In this document: positions 51,500 through 61,825 of the stretch, in pieces | Position numbering within the stretch: the stretch's first letter is position 1 | Layout of the letters: every line of letters begins with the position of its first letter | Source of the DNA: Mycobacterium gordonae | GTDB taxonomy: Bacteria; Actinomycetota; Actinomycetes; Mycobacteriales; Mycobacteriaceae | Length of the DNA: 64,000 nucleotides | Direction: 5' to 3' | NCBI RefSeq assembly: GCF_017086405.1 | Contig: NZ_CP070973.1 | Coordinates: forward strand, 2,356,001-2,420,000 | Made by a program: the position numbers and the translations under genes | The notes under the pieces: generated by a model | What the model saw: the letters and a program-made list of their open reading frames with translations, nothing else | Told to the model about the DNA's origin: nothing | Database searches by the model: none

Positions 51500-51797
51500 G
51501 TGCGACTCCTGATGAAGTGAACACTTTCCTGACTGCGGATGGGCAATCGTCGACTGCCGCAATGCAGGCGGCGCCAACCTGGCCGACGCGCACCCGTTCC
51601 GGCTTGAATTGATCACCGTCGCTTTGGGACCACCGCGGTAACCCACGAAGACTCAACTCACTGCGCCGCTTCATGTTCCGGGCTGACGGCTTCCCACCGG
51701 TCGAATCGGCCCAGTGTGTTCCGCTGTGCGGGTGGGGTGGTGGGACAGACGCTGCTGATCTGCATTTCGGTGGAAGGTACGTGCGGGTGGCGCGGGC

Positions 51798-52715
51798 TCA
51801 CGGCTGCCGTACCAGGGTTCGTTGGATACCGAGGTTGATACTGCCGTCTTGCGTGGCTGCGGTGGCTGTGATGAGATCGCCGGCGCGCAAGTATCTGGTG
51901 TTGTTGGCCTGCCGTGTCATGAAGGTCTTCCAGTCGACGGCTGGCGGAAGTAGGGAGTGGGGTGTGGTGAGCGCGGTGCCGGTTGGCGTACCGGTAAGAA
52001 TGATGTCTCCAGCTTGTAGTGGCTGGAATTGGGTGAGTGTCTGGAGTGCCTGCAGGGGCGGGTAGAGGATGTCGTTGCCGACGATGGTGTCTTGGCGGGT
52101 ATCCCCGTTGACCGCAAGTAGCAGCCGTAGTTCATCGAATCGGTTGAGTTCGGCGGCGTTGAGTAGTACGAGCGCGGGGCCTATCGGGGTAAAGGTGGGG
52201 TAGGACTTTGCTTCGTAGAACTGGTTCTTCGTGAGTTGGATGTCGCGTGCGGTGATGTCGTTGGCGATGACAAGGCCGGCGACGTAGTGAGCGAGGTTGT
52301 CGGCAGTCAGAGCTGTGCCGACTGGTAAGCGTCGCCCGACTACTAGTCCAATTTCGATTTCGTAGTCCAGAAGCTGGACATGATCGGGTTTGATGATGTC
52401 GTCGAATGGTCCGCTGATCGACCGTGATGCCTTGCGAAAGAAGGCCAGCGGCGTGGTCGTGGGGTTCCTGCCGCAGTCTTTGGCGTGAGAGGCGAAGTTG
52501 GTCACCTGGGCCACGATTCGGCACGGCGCAGTCACGGGTGAGCTGAGGTTGAGGTTTTCCACCGGGGTGGTGGGACACTGGTGTCTAGCGGTGTTGATGG
52601 CTGAACGGTCGGCTAGCAGGTCGGCGGTGGTGGTGGCGTCGGTGGGGATTCTGGTCGCGCCGGTGGGGGTTTGGATCCACCAAGAGTGAGGGGTGCGCAG
52701 GATGGTGGTGGTCAT
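51798..52715 (-). CDS. fumarylacetoacetate hydrolase (FAH) family protein
   Basis: 305 residues. The true start is ATG 52715, which overlaps the stop of the deleted dioxygenase (ATGA). The C-terminal FAH fold carries the metal-binding DYEIEIGLVVG with its Glu-x-Glu, ANDITARDIQ and LTGTPTGTA. In meta-cleavage pathways this family hydrolyses or isomerises ring-opened products (2-hydroxyhepta-dienedioate isomerase, 2-keto-4-pentenoate hydratase-like, acylpyruvase). Coupling to an extradiol dioxygenase gene therefore makes sense. Here the dioxygenase has been destroyed, while at 3.6 kb the dioxygenase survives and FAH is lost. Confidence 0.88.
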   Translation of the reverse strand: MTTTILRTPHSWWIQTPTGATRIPTDATTTADLLADRSAINTARHQCPTTPVENLNLSSPVTAPCRIVAQVTNFASHAKDCGRNPTTTPLAFFRKASRSISGPFDDIIKPDHVQLLDYEIEIGLVVGRRLPVGTALTADNLAHYVAGLVIANDITARDIQLTKNQFYEAKSYPTFTPIGPALVLLNAAELNRFDELRLLLAVNGDTRQDTIVGNDILYPPLQALQTLTQFQPLQAGDIILTGTPTGTALTTPHSLLPPAVDWKTFMTRQANNTRYLRAGDLITATAATQDGSINLGIQRTLVRQP

Positions 52716-52951
52716 GGGTTGGTGAGTCTCGTTGCGTGGTGGGGGTGGTTGGTGGTGCGTGGTGTGATGATGGCTGAGCGTGCTTGGCGGGGGAAGGATT
52801 TGCGGTTGGTGGTGGTGTAGTGCTTCTCGAACTCCAGCCAAGCGATGTGGTGCACGTTGATGACGGGGTTGGCGGGGCGTCCAGGGTGCTCGCCGGGTCG
52901 GGGGCCGTGCGAAGGCGCTCGGGTGTCGGGTATTTGGGTGTGGTTAGTCAT
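52712..52951 (-). pseudogene. internally deleted copy of the extradiol dioxygenase
   Basis: 79 codons. Residues 14-43 (HGPRPGEHPGR, NPVINVHHIAWLEFEK) match the N-terminus of the 3594-4706 protein. The frame then jumps to its extreme C-terminus (NRKSFPRQARSAIITPRTTN), so about 300 codons, including all metal ligands, are missing in frame. The start, the promoter and the ATGA junction to FAH are kept, so the fragment may survive as a leader that couples translation to FAH. Confidence 0.8.
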
Positions 52952-52973
52952 CTAAACCTCCGAGCCTCAATTA

Positions 52974-53028
52974 TGAAGAAATATTCACTAGTAAACCCGC
53001 AAGAGTCAAGCTAATGAGGAATTCTTCA
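52974..53028 (-). promoter_or_regulatory. promoter and paired operators of the deleted dioxygenase-FAH unit
   Basis: Minus strand: TGAAGAATTCCTCA (53028-53015), TTGACT (53009-53004), 16 bases, TGAATAT (52987-52981) within TGAATATTTCTTCA (52987-52974). The layout is the same as at 4732-4789 and the predicted leader to the ATG at 52951 is about 23 bases in both cases. The operators are 41 bases apart. Confidence 0.65.
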
Positions 53029-53314
53029 CATTTTGGGGCGGTGCAGCCACCGCACGACGCAGCGAGCGATGCTACGGCCTAACCGCGGCCGGCGACGGCC
53101 ACCGTCTGCCCGCGCCGTGCGACGTTGACGAAGGGGCCGCTTCAGTTCATCGCAGAGCCGACATCGAGCGCCTCGCGGGCGCGGTTGGGCCGCGGCCGAA
53201 GCCGGTCCGCCCGCATAGGGATTCCTGCGGCCGCGTACCACAACCGATGCACCCAGCTACATCGCGGCACGCGGCTACCCGGATCGCCCAAACGCAATAC
53301 GAAGATTCTCTCGA
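53029..53314. other. intergenic region
   Basis: No gene recognised; a weak IstA-like scrap may lie near 53.14 kb on the minus strand. Confidence 0.35.
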
Positions 53315-55081
53315 TCAGTAGGGCCCCGGGTTCGGCACGCCGAACACAATCGTCTCAAACGCGTTGTCCAAGGTAACGAATTCGAAACCGATCCCGAGCG
53401 CGATCAGTCCGACGCTTGCCGCAATGGGATCGCCAAATGCGTCCAGAAGTCCCCCAATGATATTGCCATTGACGACCTCGCTGATACCGTTCAGGAAAAG
53501 CTTGATGTCGTAGGCCGGGAGACTGAGGAGCAAGGCAGTCCCGATGTCTGCGGTCGGAAGAAGCGTCGCGTAGGCGGTTGAGATATCACTCGTCACGGTG
53601 TTGACAAAATTGTCGTTTGCCAGCTCGAGACCCGCAATAACTCCGTTGATTGTTGACGGAATCGCGCCAGGCGCAGGCAGGGCGACGCCGCCTGTCGCAG
53701 CTTCTGGAAGCACATTTATCAGGCTCGATAGCGGCAGTTCGGACAACGATTGGGGTGACAGGGCGGACAGATCGCGGAAAAAGTCGCTTACTCCCTGCTG
53801 AGTGCCGCTGACTAGTAGCGGGCCGAGAGCTATGGTGGCGCTTAATGGCGGCAAGAACCCGAATGGCGTCGGCACATCGGCCGGGCTGGTCGAAAATCCA
53901 TAGTTCGGATCGCCGTATCCCCAATTCACCAGCGCTTTCAGATCCGGTTGCACGAGGTCTGCCAACGGAGTCCCGATGAGTGGGATCGCGCGCAGCGGCG
54001 TCAATAGCGGGAGGTTCTCGGTGGGAATCATGTTGTAGGTCGTCATGGAGGGCGCTCCTGACTGCGGCAATTGAAAGGCTGTGCTCAGGGCGGCATCCGT
54101 CAAGTACGGATACGTACCATGTAGGAACACAATGCCTGCCAACGCGTTCAGGTCGGCGAGGATATTGATCGGATAACGGGGGAAATCGGCGAAACCATCG
54201 TATTCGATTGTCCAAATGGTGGTTGGGTAGTCATTGCTAGGCGTGGCTGCGCCGAAAGTGACGCCCAGACTCGGGAAGCTCAGGCCGGGGAAGCGCGATA
54301 GCAGTCCGCCGTTTGGATTCGCGGGATCACCGAGCAAGTTGAAGTAAGCCTGGACCGGTGTCCCGCCCGTCCCGTTCGTGAAGCCCTCGGCACGCAATTG
54401 CTGCATTTCCAGCGAGGCGACAATCGCGCTTTGCGAGTAGCCCAGGATCGATACGCTGTCAGTGGAGCCGGGGCGAATCGCGAGGTTGATCGCGTTGTCG
54501 AGTGCGGTGACTCCGCGTGCCAGCGATATGTCCAAAGTCAGGTCTTTGACGCCGGTGAAGGGATACAAACCCTCCGCAGTCGTCACGGCCTGAAGCGGGC
54601 CGATGAAAGGCCCGCCGCCTCCGTATGTCCCGCTCAAGTATCGGCTGTAGACGCCGTTCAAGTATGCGGTGGAAGGTGTCGCGGTGCCGCTGCCGGTCAT
54701 GATCAGGTTGGCCACGACATTGGTGTTCCCCGCTCCTTTCGCTACCGGTCCGAACAATGGTTCGCTCTGGGTTCCACCAGTTAGCCCGAGTGCCTCGGCA
54801 ATGTCTGCTTCGGCTGTCGCGTAAGCGTTTCCGGCGGCCGCCAACGTCGCGACGAACTGATTGTGGAAAGCGGCGGCCTGTTGCAGCAGCGTCTGGCATT
54901 CCTCACCGAACTCGGCGAAGAACTGCGCCGTGATCGTTGACACCTCGTCCGCAGCTGCTGCCGCGATATTCGTCGTGGGACATGCCGCGGCTGCCGTGGC
55001 CTCGTCGATCACCGAACCGATTGCCGAGGCATCGATTGCGGCCGTCGCCAGGATCTGCGGTTGCGTCATCAAGCTTGTCAT
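53315..55081 (-). CDS. PE family protein with PE-PPE (serine hydrolase) domain
   Basis: 588 residues. The N-terminal PE domain (about 1-95; MTSLMTQPQILATAAIDASAIG, ADEVSTITAQFF) is followed by a PE-PPE alpha/beta-hydrolase domain (PF08237 type) from about 120. The nucleophile elbow is GYSQS with Ser216; Asp295 (IEYDGFADF) and His321 (FLHGTYPYL) are the likely triad partners. Related proteins (PE16, Rv1430, the LipY group) are esterases or lipases exported by ESX-5 that act on short- or medium-chain esters at the cell surface. The C-terminal 180 residues are hydrophobic and unassigned. A shared-family promoter lies about 135 bases upstream. Confidence 0.9.
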   Translation of the reverse strand: MTSLMTQPQILATAAIDASAIGSVIDEATAAAACPTTNIAAAAADEVSTITAQFFAEFGEECQTLLQQAAAFHNQFVATLAAAGNAYATAEADIAEALGLTGGTQSEPLFGPVAKGAGNTNVVANLIMTGSGTATPSTAYLNGVYSRYLSGTYGGGGPFIGPLQAVTTAEGLYPFTGVKDLTLDISLARGVTALDNAINLAIRPGSTDSVSILGYSQSAIVASLEMQQLRAEGFTNGTGGTPVQAYFNLLGDPANPNGGLLSRFPGLSFPSLGVTFGAATPSNDYPTTIWTIEYDGFADFPRYPINILADLNALAGIVFLHGTYPYLTDAALSTAFQLPQSGAPSMTTYNMIPTENLPLLTPLRAIPLIGTPLADLVQPDLKALVNWGYGDPNYGFSTSPADVPTPFGFLPPLSATIALGPLLVSGTQQGVSDFFRDLSALSPQSLSELPLSSLINVLPEAATGGVALPAPGAIPSTINGVIAGLELANDNFVNTVTSDISTAYATLLPTADIGTALLLSLPAYDIKLFLNGISEVVNGNIIGGLLDAFGDPIAASVGLIALGIGFEFVTLDNAFETIVFGVPNPGPY

Positions 55082-55215
55082 CGGAGCTGCCTTTCGGGCG
55101 CAGGGCTGTGAGGTGGTGAACGAAGACGCCGCACGCCGCCGGAACGCAGACCGAGGTCCCCGGGGAGGCCGTCGGCTGCCCGAGTGGGAGAAGACTGGGC
55201 ATCATCTATGCGAGC

Positions 55216-55252
55216 GACGAAAGTATCACCTATGAACAAAACGTCAGTCAAT
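55216..55252 (-). promoter_or_regulatory. promoter of the PE hydrolase gene
   Basis: Minus strand: TTGACT (55252-55247), 17 bases, TGATACT (55229-55223), with the 14-mer TGATACTTTCGTCG resembling TGACACTATCGTCA at 12371-12384. The spacer start GACGTTTTG also matches that promoter (GACGCTTTG). Confidence 0.55.
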
Positions 55253-55399
55253 AACCGCTCACGGTTCGCTTGCCGGCCGTGTCGCGGCGGCGCGGTCGAG
55301 TGCTGCGGAAACCCGCGTTCAACTGGCATAACGCGGTTGTCGGCATGGGCGAGCACGCCTGCGGATGGCCGGGGAGATTCAGGACCCGCAACTCATGAA

Positions 55400-55456
55400 T
55401 GAAGAAAACCTCACATAACGAACGTCCGGATTGGTATGGTCGTGAGGAATTGTTCA
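55400..55456. promoter_or_regulatory. paired operator-like 14-mers upstream of the PPE-MPTR gene
   Basis: TGAAGAAAACCTCA (55400-55413) and TGAGGAATTGTTCA (55443-55456), 43 bases apart, the same spacing as the other pairs. No TTGACT is present between them. They lie 53-110 bases before the PPE start, between divergent PE hydrolase and PPE genes. Confidence 0.5.
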
Positions 55457-55508
55457 GTTAGACCATATGCCGACCGGTCTACGGGGGGCACCTGTCAGGA
55501 GGTCAACC

Positions 55509-57713
55509 ATGGCGAATTTTGCGGCGTTGCCGCCGGAAATCAACTCATCGCTGCTGTTCAGCGGCGCGGGTTCGGCGCCGTTGTTGGATGCGGCCGTTGC
55601 ATGGGAAGGGTTGGGGCGCGAGTTGGGCGTGGCCGCGTCGTCGTTCTCGTCGGTGACTTCGGCGTTAGTCGCTGAGGCATGGCAGGGCCCGGCGGCGCAG
55701 GCGATGACCGGTGCGGCCATTCCCTACGCGGGGTTCTTGAGCGCCGCCGCCGCTCATGCGGAGAAAGCGGCTAGCCAAGCCAGCACGATGGTCCGGGTGT
55801 TCGAGGCCGCCAAGGCTGCCACCGTGCATCCGCTGGCAGTGGCGGCTAACCGCTCCGCTTTTGGCCAACTGGTGCGGTCAAACTGGTTGGGACTCAACGC
55901 GCCGGCGATCATGGCCGCCGAAAGCGTCTATGAACAGATGTGGGCACAAGATGTGTCGGCGATGTTCAGCTATCACGCGGCTGCTACGGCGGCAGCCGCT
56001 CCGTTAGCGGCAGAACGTCTACTCGACAGCGTCTCAGGCCTGCCGGGCCTCGCCAACTTTCAACTTCCTACAAATCTGGGCATCGCTAACTTGGGCCTTG
56101 GGAACATAGGCAACGTCAATATTGGTGACGGGAATGTCGGCAACGTCAACATAGGCGGCGGAAACATCGGAAATCTGAACTTGGGTAGCGGAAACTCAGG
56201 TTTGGCCACGGTGCTCAGTCATTTGAATATCGGTAGTGGCAATCTCGGCGACGGAAATATCGGTTCTGGGAATGGAGGCGCCTTCAACATCGGCGCGGGT
56301 AATATCGGCGACCAAAACATAGGCAGCGGTAACAAGGGAAGCGATGGAACTATCGGTTCGCAAAATGTCGGTAGTGGAAACATCGGGAACGCGAATCAAG
56401 GCAGTGGGAATATTGGCGACACCAACTGGGGCAGTGGGAATCATGGGGAATCCAATTATGGCAATGGAAACTTCGGCAGCTTCAACCTGGGTAGCGGGAA
56501 TTTCGGCGATGCGAACATTGGGTTCGGTAACGGCGGGAGTATCGAGGGCGCCCTCGGCCGTAATCTAGGCGCCGGAAATCATGGTAGTAACAATTTTGGC
56601 GGTGGCAACCGCGGCAACGGCAACATAGGATGGGGGAACCTTGGCTTCAATAACATCGGTATCGGAAACCACGGAAATAACAATGTTGGATTCGGCCTCA
56701 CGGGCGATAATCAGGTCGGCATAGGGGGGTTGAACGCCGGAAGCGGAAACATCGGTTTCGGCAACTCGGGGAACAATAATATAGGCTTCTTCAATTCTGG
56801 TAACGGTAACGTGGGTGTGCTGAACTCTGGCAACCTGAACACTGGGCTCTCTAATTCGGGTAACATCAACACCGGATTATGGAATTCCGGCATGGTGAAT
56901 ACCGGTTTAGCCAACTCCGGCTCGACGAACACCGGGTGGGGAAGTGCGGGCGATCACAACGTCGGCCTCTACAATGTCGGCAATAACAATGTGGGTGGGT
57001 TCAACGGGGGTAACGGAAACGTTGGATTTTTTGATTCCGGCGACTCCAACATGGGCAGCTTCAACTCCGGCGATGGCAACGTGGCCAGCTTCAACTCCGG
57101 TCAAGGGAACTTCGGTTACTTCAACTCGGGAAGTTCCAATGTAGGTGCTTTCAATTCAGGTGACTTGAACACGGGCCTCTTTAACTCAGGCGACGTCAAC
57201 ACGGGTTTGTTCAACTCCGGCAGTATCAATACCGGCCTCTTTAACTCCGGGGATGTCAACACGGGCTGGTTCTCCGCGAACAATTCCGCTGCAGCCAGCT
57301 CGGGGTTTGGCAACTCCGGCGCCGGTAGTTCGGGATTTTTCAACTCCGGCGATGGCAGCTCTGGCTACCGGAACGCGGGTGCTTTGAGTGCAGGCTTCGA
57401 CAATGCGCAACAGTCGAGTGTCGGCTTTTTTAATTCCGGCTCGTTGGTCACCGGTATTGGAAACACGGGCGACGCCGAAGTAGGTCTGTTCAACAGGGGT
57501 CTCAACAGCGTAGGCATCGGGAATTCGGGCGAGTTCGGCGTCGGGATCTTCAATGCAGGATTGTTCAACAGCGGCATCCTGAATTCTAGTTGCAACAACG
57601 CCGGGTTTTTCAACGCAGGCGACGGCGGAAATTCGGGCTTCGGCAATGCCGGTGACGAAAATTCCGGAGGCTGGAACTCGGGCAGTGGAATGTCTGGATT
57701 CTTTGGTAGATAG
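55509..57713 (+). CDS. PPE-MPTR family protein
   Basis: 734 residues from ATG 55509, which follows AGGAGG; the frame to 55467 starts too early. The PPE domain ([47 protein letters not shown]) is followed from about residue 200 by NxGxGN pentapeptides ([26 protein letters not shown]), the MPTR class, ending [15 protein letters not shown]. It resembles the PPE-MPTR at 16241, with shared blocks such as [12 protein letters not shown]. Both have operator-like palindromes upstream. No PE partner gene is adjacent apart from the divergent PE hydrolase. Confidence 0.95.
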   Translation: MANFAALPPEINSSLLFSGAGSAPLLDAAVAWEGLGRELGVAASSFSSVTSALVAEAWQGPAAQAMTGAAIPYAGFLSAAAAHAEKAASQASTMVRVFEAAKAATVHPLAVAANRSAFGQLVRSNWLGLNAPAIMAAESVYEQMWAQDVSAMFSYHAAATAAAAPLAAERLLDSVSGLPGLANFQLPTNLGIANLGLGNIGNVNIGDGNVGNVNIGGGNIGNLNLGSGNSGLATVLSHLNIGSGNLGDGNIGSGNGGAFNIGAGNIGDQNIGSGNKGSDGTIGSQNVGSGNIGNANQGSGNIGDTNWGSGNHGESNYGNGNFGSFNLGSGNFGDANIGFGNGGSIEGALGRNLGAGNHGSNNFGGGNRGNGNIGWGNLGFNNIGIGNHGNNNVGFGLTGDNQVGIGGLNAGSGNIGFGNSGNNNIGFFNSGNGNVGVLNSGNLNTGLSNSGNINTGLWNSGMVNTGLANSGSTNTGWGSAGDHNVGLYNVGNNNVGGFNGGNGNVGFFDSGDSNMGSFNSGDGNVASFNSGQGNFGYFNSGSSNVGAFNSGDLNTGLFNSGDVNTGLFNSGSINTGLFNSGDVNTGWFSANNSAAASSGFGNSGAGSSGFFNSGDGSSGYRNAGALSAGFDNAQQSSVGFFNSGSLVTGIGNTGDAEVGLFNRGLNSVGIGNSGEFGVGIFNAGLFNSGILNSSCNNAGFFNAGDGGNSGFGNAGDENSGGWNSGSGMSGFFGR

Positions 57714-57803
57714 TTTCTGGCGACATAGCTAGGATCCGCGAATTCAGGTCGACTGCAGCAAGATGGCAAGATCCTTCTCCGCCGGTGCGGATCGGCTCCA
57801 CAC

Positions 57804-58265
57804 ATGACTGCGGAAATAAGAACAAAAAGACCAAGAATGGTCAGTGCGGTGCCCGTGGCGATAGCGCTACTATTGACGGCGATGTCCACTCCGGTTGCCT
57901 TCGGTACACCTGATCACGGAATAGCGGCAACGGTATTATCCCAGGCGACACTCAACGGTCAGGAATTCGATTATATTCTGCGTGAAATCACTATCTTGCC
58001 GGGCGGTAGCACAGGCTGGCATTGGCACCAGGGCAATCTATTCGGCGTCATCAGGCAGGGCACACTTACCCACAGTCTTGCTGACTGCAGCGTTGACGGG
58101 ATCTACGGCGCCGGCGATGCCATCACCGAGTTAAGCGGCTCCGACCACGCTCATATTGGTCGCAACCTGGGTCCAACGCCGGTCCTGATGCAAGTCGTTT
58201 ACATTGACCCGCACGGCAGCCCTTTATCCAACGACGCTCCCGATCCCGGCTGTGGATATGCGTGA
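57804..58265 (+). CDS. secreted small cupin-domain protein
   Basis: 153 residues. A Sec-type signal peptide (basic start, then VPVAIALLLTAMSTPVAFG) precedes a single cupin barrel. The first cupin motif is GGSTGWHWHQGNLFGVIRQG, with an HxH metal pair but no clear third and fourth ligands in the usual spacing; the second is HAHIGRNLGPTPVLMQVVYIDP. Short exported cupins of this kind are common in mycobacteria and their activity is unknown. It lies 90 bases after the PPE-MPTR gene, with possible readthrough. Confidence 0.8.
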   Translation: MTAEIRTKRPRMVSAVPVAIALLLTAMSTPVAFGTPDHGIAATVLSQATLNGQEFDYILREITILPGGSTGWHWHQGNLFGVIRQGTLTHSLADCSVDGIYGAGDAITELSGSDHAHIGRNLGPTPVLMQVVYIDPHGSPLSNDAPDPGCGYA

Positions 58266-58512
58266 CACAGCACATCAACATCTCATCGCATCGCCGATCC
58301 GATGCCTGAACGCGACGCGAGCTAGCTGTCGAGACCGCGTCGAGGCCAACGGCGATACTCGCACGGAGCCAACCGACTGACCGGCGAGATCGTGGAACAG
58401 GGTCCCGCCAGCCAAACGCCCGAGGCTGTTACGCGGCGCGGACGGAGGTAGGCCGACGCCTGCTCCCGCGGGGCCGATAATCGCGGCACACGAGCCCTGG
58501 AAGGATGGCAGC

Positions 58513-59862
58513 GTGTCGCAAGGACTATGGATCGCCATCGCGGTCGTCGCCGCCCTGGCCATCATCGCCGCGCTGGTCTTCGGTCTGGTGCGCTACCGCA
58601 AGCGTCAAATCAGATTGGCCCCCAAAGCCACGCCCGACGCGATCGACCGCTCCGGTGGCTACACCGCGTCGTCGGGCATCACGTTCAGTCAGACCCCGAC
58701 GCTGCCCAAAGAGACGCTGCCCGAAGAGACGCTGCCCAAAGAACGGATCGACACCACCGGCCTGCCCGCCGTCGGCGACGACGCCACCATTCCGCGTGAC
58801 GCGCCCAAACGTCCCATCGCCGAGGTTCACCTTCCCGAACCGCCCGCACCGGTAGTCGAACCCGAGCCGGCACCCGAGCCCGAGCACGTAGCGGAACCGA
58901 CGGCCGAGCCCGCACCGGAAACGCCGCAGATCGAAGCCATCGAGCCCACTGAAGGCCGGCTGGAGCGGCTGCGCGGGCGGCTGGCCCGGTCGCAGAACGC
59001 GCTGGGCCGCAGCATGCTGGGCCTGATCGGTGGCGGTGACCTGGACGAGGACTCCTGGCAGGACGTCGAGGACACGCTGCTGGTTGCCGATCTGGGCCCG
59101 GTGGTGACCGAGGCGGTGGTGTCCCAGCTGCGCACCCGGCTGGCCAGTAGCAACGTCCGCACCGCGGCCGACGCCCGCGCGGTGCTGCGTGACGTCCTGA
59201 TCAAAGAGCTGCATCCGGAGATGGACCGCTCGATCCGGGCGCTGCCGCACGCTGACCATCCCTCGGTACTCCTGGTGGTCGGCGTCAACGGCACCGGCAA
59301 GACCACGACCGTCGGCAAGCTGGCGCGGGTCCTGGTCGCCGATGGACGTCGCGTCGTCCTGGGCGCGGCCGACACGTTCCGGGCGGCCGCGGCTGACCAG
59401 CTCGAAACGTGGGCGTCCCGGGTCGGCGCGGAGGTGGTGCGCGGTGCCGAAGGCGCCGACCCGGCGTCGGTGGCGTTCGACGCCGTGGACAAGGGAATCG
59501 AGGCCGGCGCCGACGTCGTCCTCATCGACACGGCCGGACGGCTGCACACCAAGGTCGGCTTGATGGATGAACTGGGCAAAGTCAAACGCGTTGTCACCCG
59601 GCGGGCGGCTGTCGACGAGGTGCTCCTGGTTCTCGACGCCACCATCGGCCAGAACGGTCTGGCGCAGGCCAAGGTGTTCGCCGAGGTCGTCGACATCACC
59701 GGCGCGGTGCTGACCAAATTGGACGGAACAGCCAAGGGCGGCATCGTTTTCCGCGTCCAACAGGAACTCGGGGTGCCGGTGAAGCTGGTCGGGCTCGGTG
59801 AGGGAGCCGACGATCTGGCGCCGTTCGAACCGGCGGCGTTCGTCGACGCCCTGCTGGGCTGA
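58513..59862 (+). CDS. ftsY: signal recognition particle receptor FtsY
   Basis: 449 residues from GTG 58513 (AAGGA upstream). An N-terminal membrane helix (LWIAIAVVAALAIIAALVFGLV) and a Pro/Glu-rich acidic linker (about 50-150, repeated PKE-TLP units) precede the NG GTPase: P-loop GVNGTGKTTTVGKL, GAADTFRAAAADQLETW, LIDTAGRLHT and TKLDGTAKGG. It docks SRP-bound ribosomes at the membrane. The same gene precedes amt-glnB-glnD in M. tuberculosis (Rv2921c), so this marks the start of conserved core DNA. Confidence 0.97.
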   Translation: MSQGLWIAIAVVAALAIIAALVFGLVRYRKRQIRLAPKATPDAIDRSGGYTASSGITFSQTPTLPKETLPEETLPKERIDTTGLPAVGDDATIPRDAPKRPIAEVHLPEPPAPVVEPEPAPEPEHVAEPTAEPAPETPQIEAIEPTEGRLERLRGRLARSQNALGRSMLGLIGGGDLDEDSWQDVEDTLLVADLGPVVTEAVVSQLRTRLASSNVRTAADARAVLRDVLIKELHPEMDRSIRALPHADHPSVLLVVGVNGTGKTTTVGKLARVLVADGRRVVLGAADTFRAAAADQLETWASRVGAEVVRGAEGADPASVAFDAVDKGIEAGADVVLIDTAGRLHTKVGLMDELGKVKRVVTRRAAVDEVLLVLDATIGQNGLAQAKVFAEVVDITGAVLTKLDGTAKGGIVFRVQQELGVPVKLVGLGEGADDLAPFEPAAFVDALLG

Positions 59863-59887
59863 AAGCTCTTACCCAGCAACTTTTACG

Positions 59888-59903
59888 TTAATCCTGACGA
59901 AAC
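59888..59903 (+). promoter_or_regulatory. candidate GlnR-box upstream of amt
   Basis: TTAAT, 6 bases, GAAAC resembles the actinobacterial GlnR half-site pair (GTNAC-N6-GAAAC); only the second half is perfect. GlnR control of amt-glnB-glnD is established in mycobacteria, which makes the location meaningful. Confidence 0.35.
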
Positions 59904-60003
59904 ACGGCGGCTCCATTGCCGCAACAACTTATGCGCATGGTTCTCGTCAGGTCACCAGTCATCATTCTGGGGCCCTCCCAACGCTGACTGGAGGTGATAG
60001 CGA

Positions 60004-61781
<1,778 letters not shown>

Positions 61782-61825
61782 GGTATACCGGCCTTGCTGA
61801 AGCTAGGTAGACGGGCCGGCCGGGT

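Noticed and set aside
53026..53241. Possible IstA-like gene (RLCDELKRPL)
   Set aside because: The match is only about ten residues and the rest is Arg-rich noise; kept only as a remark.
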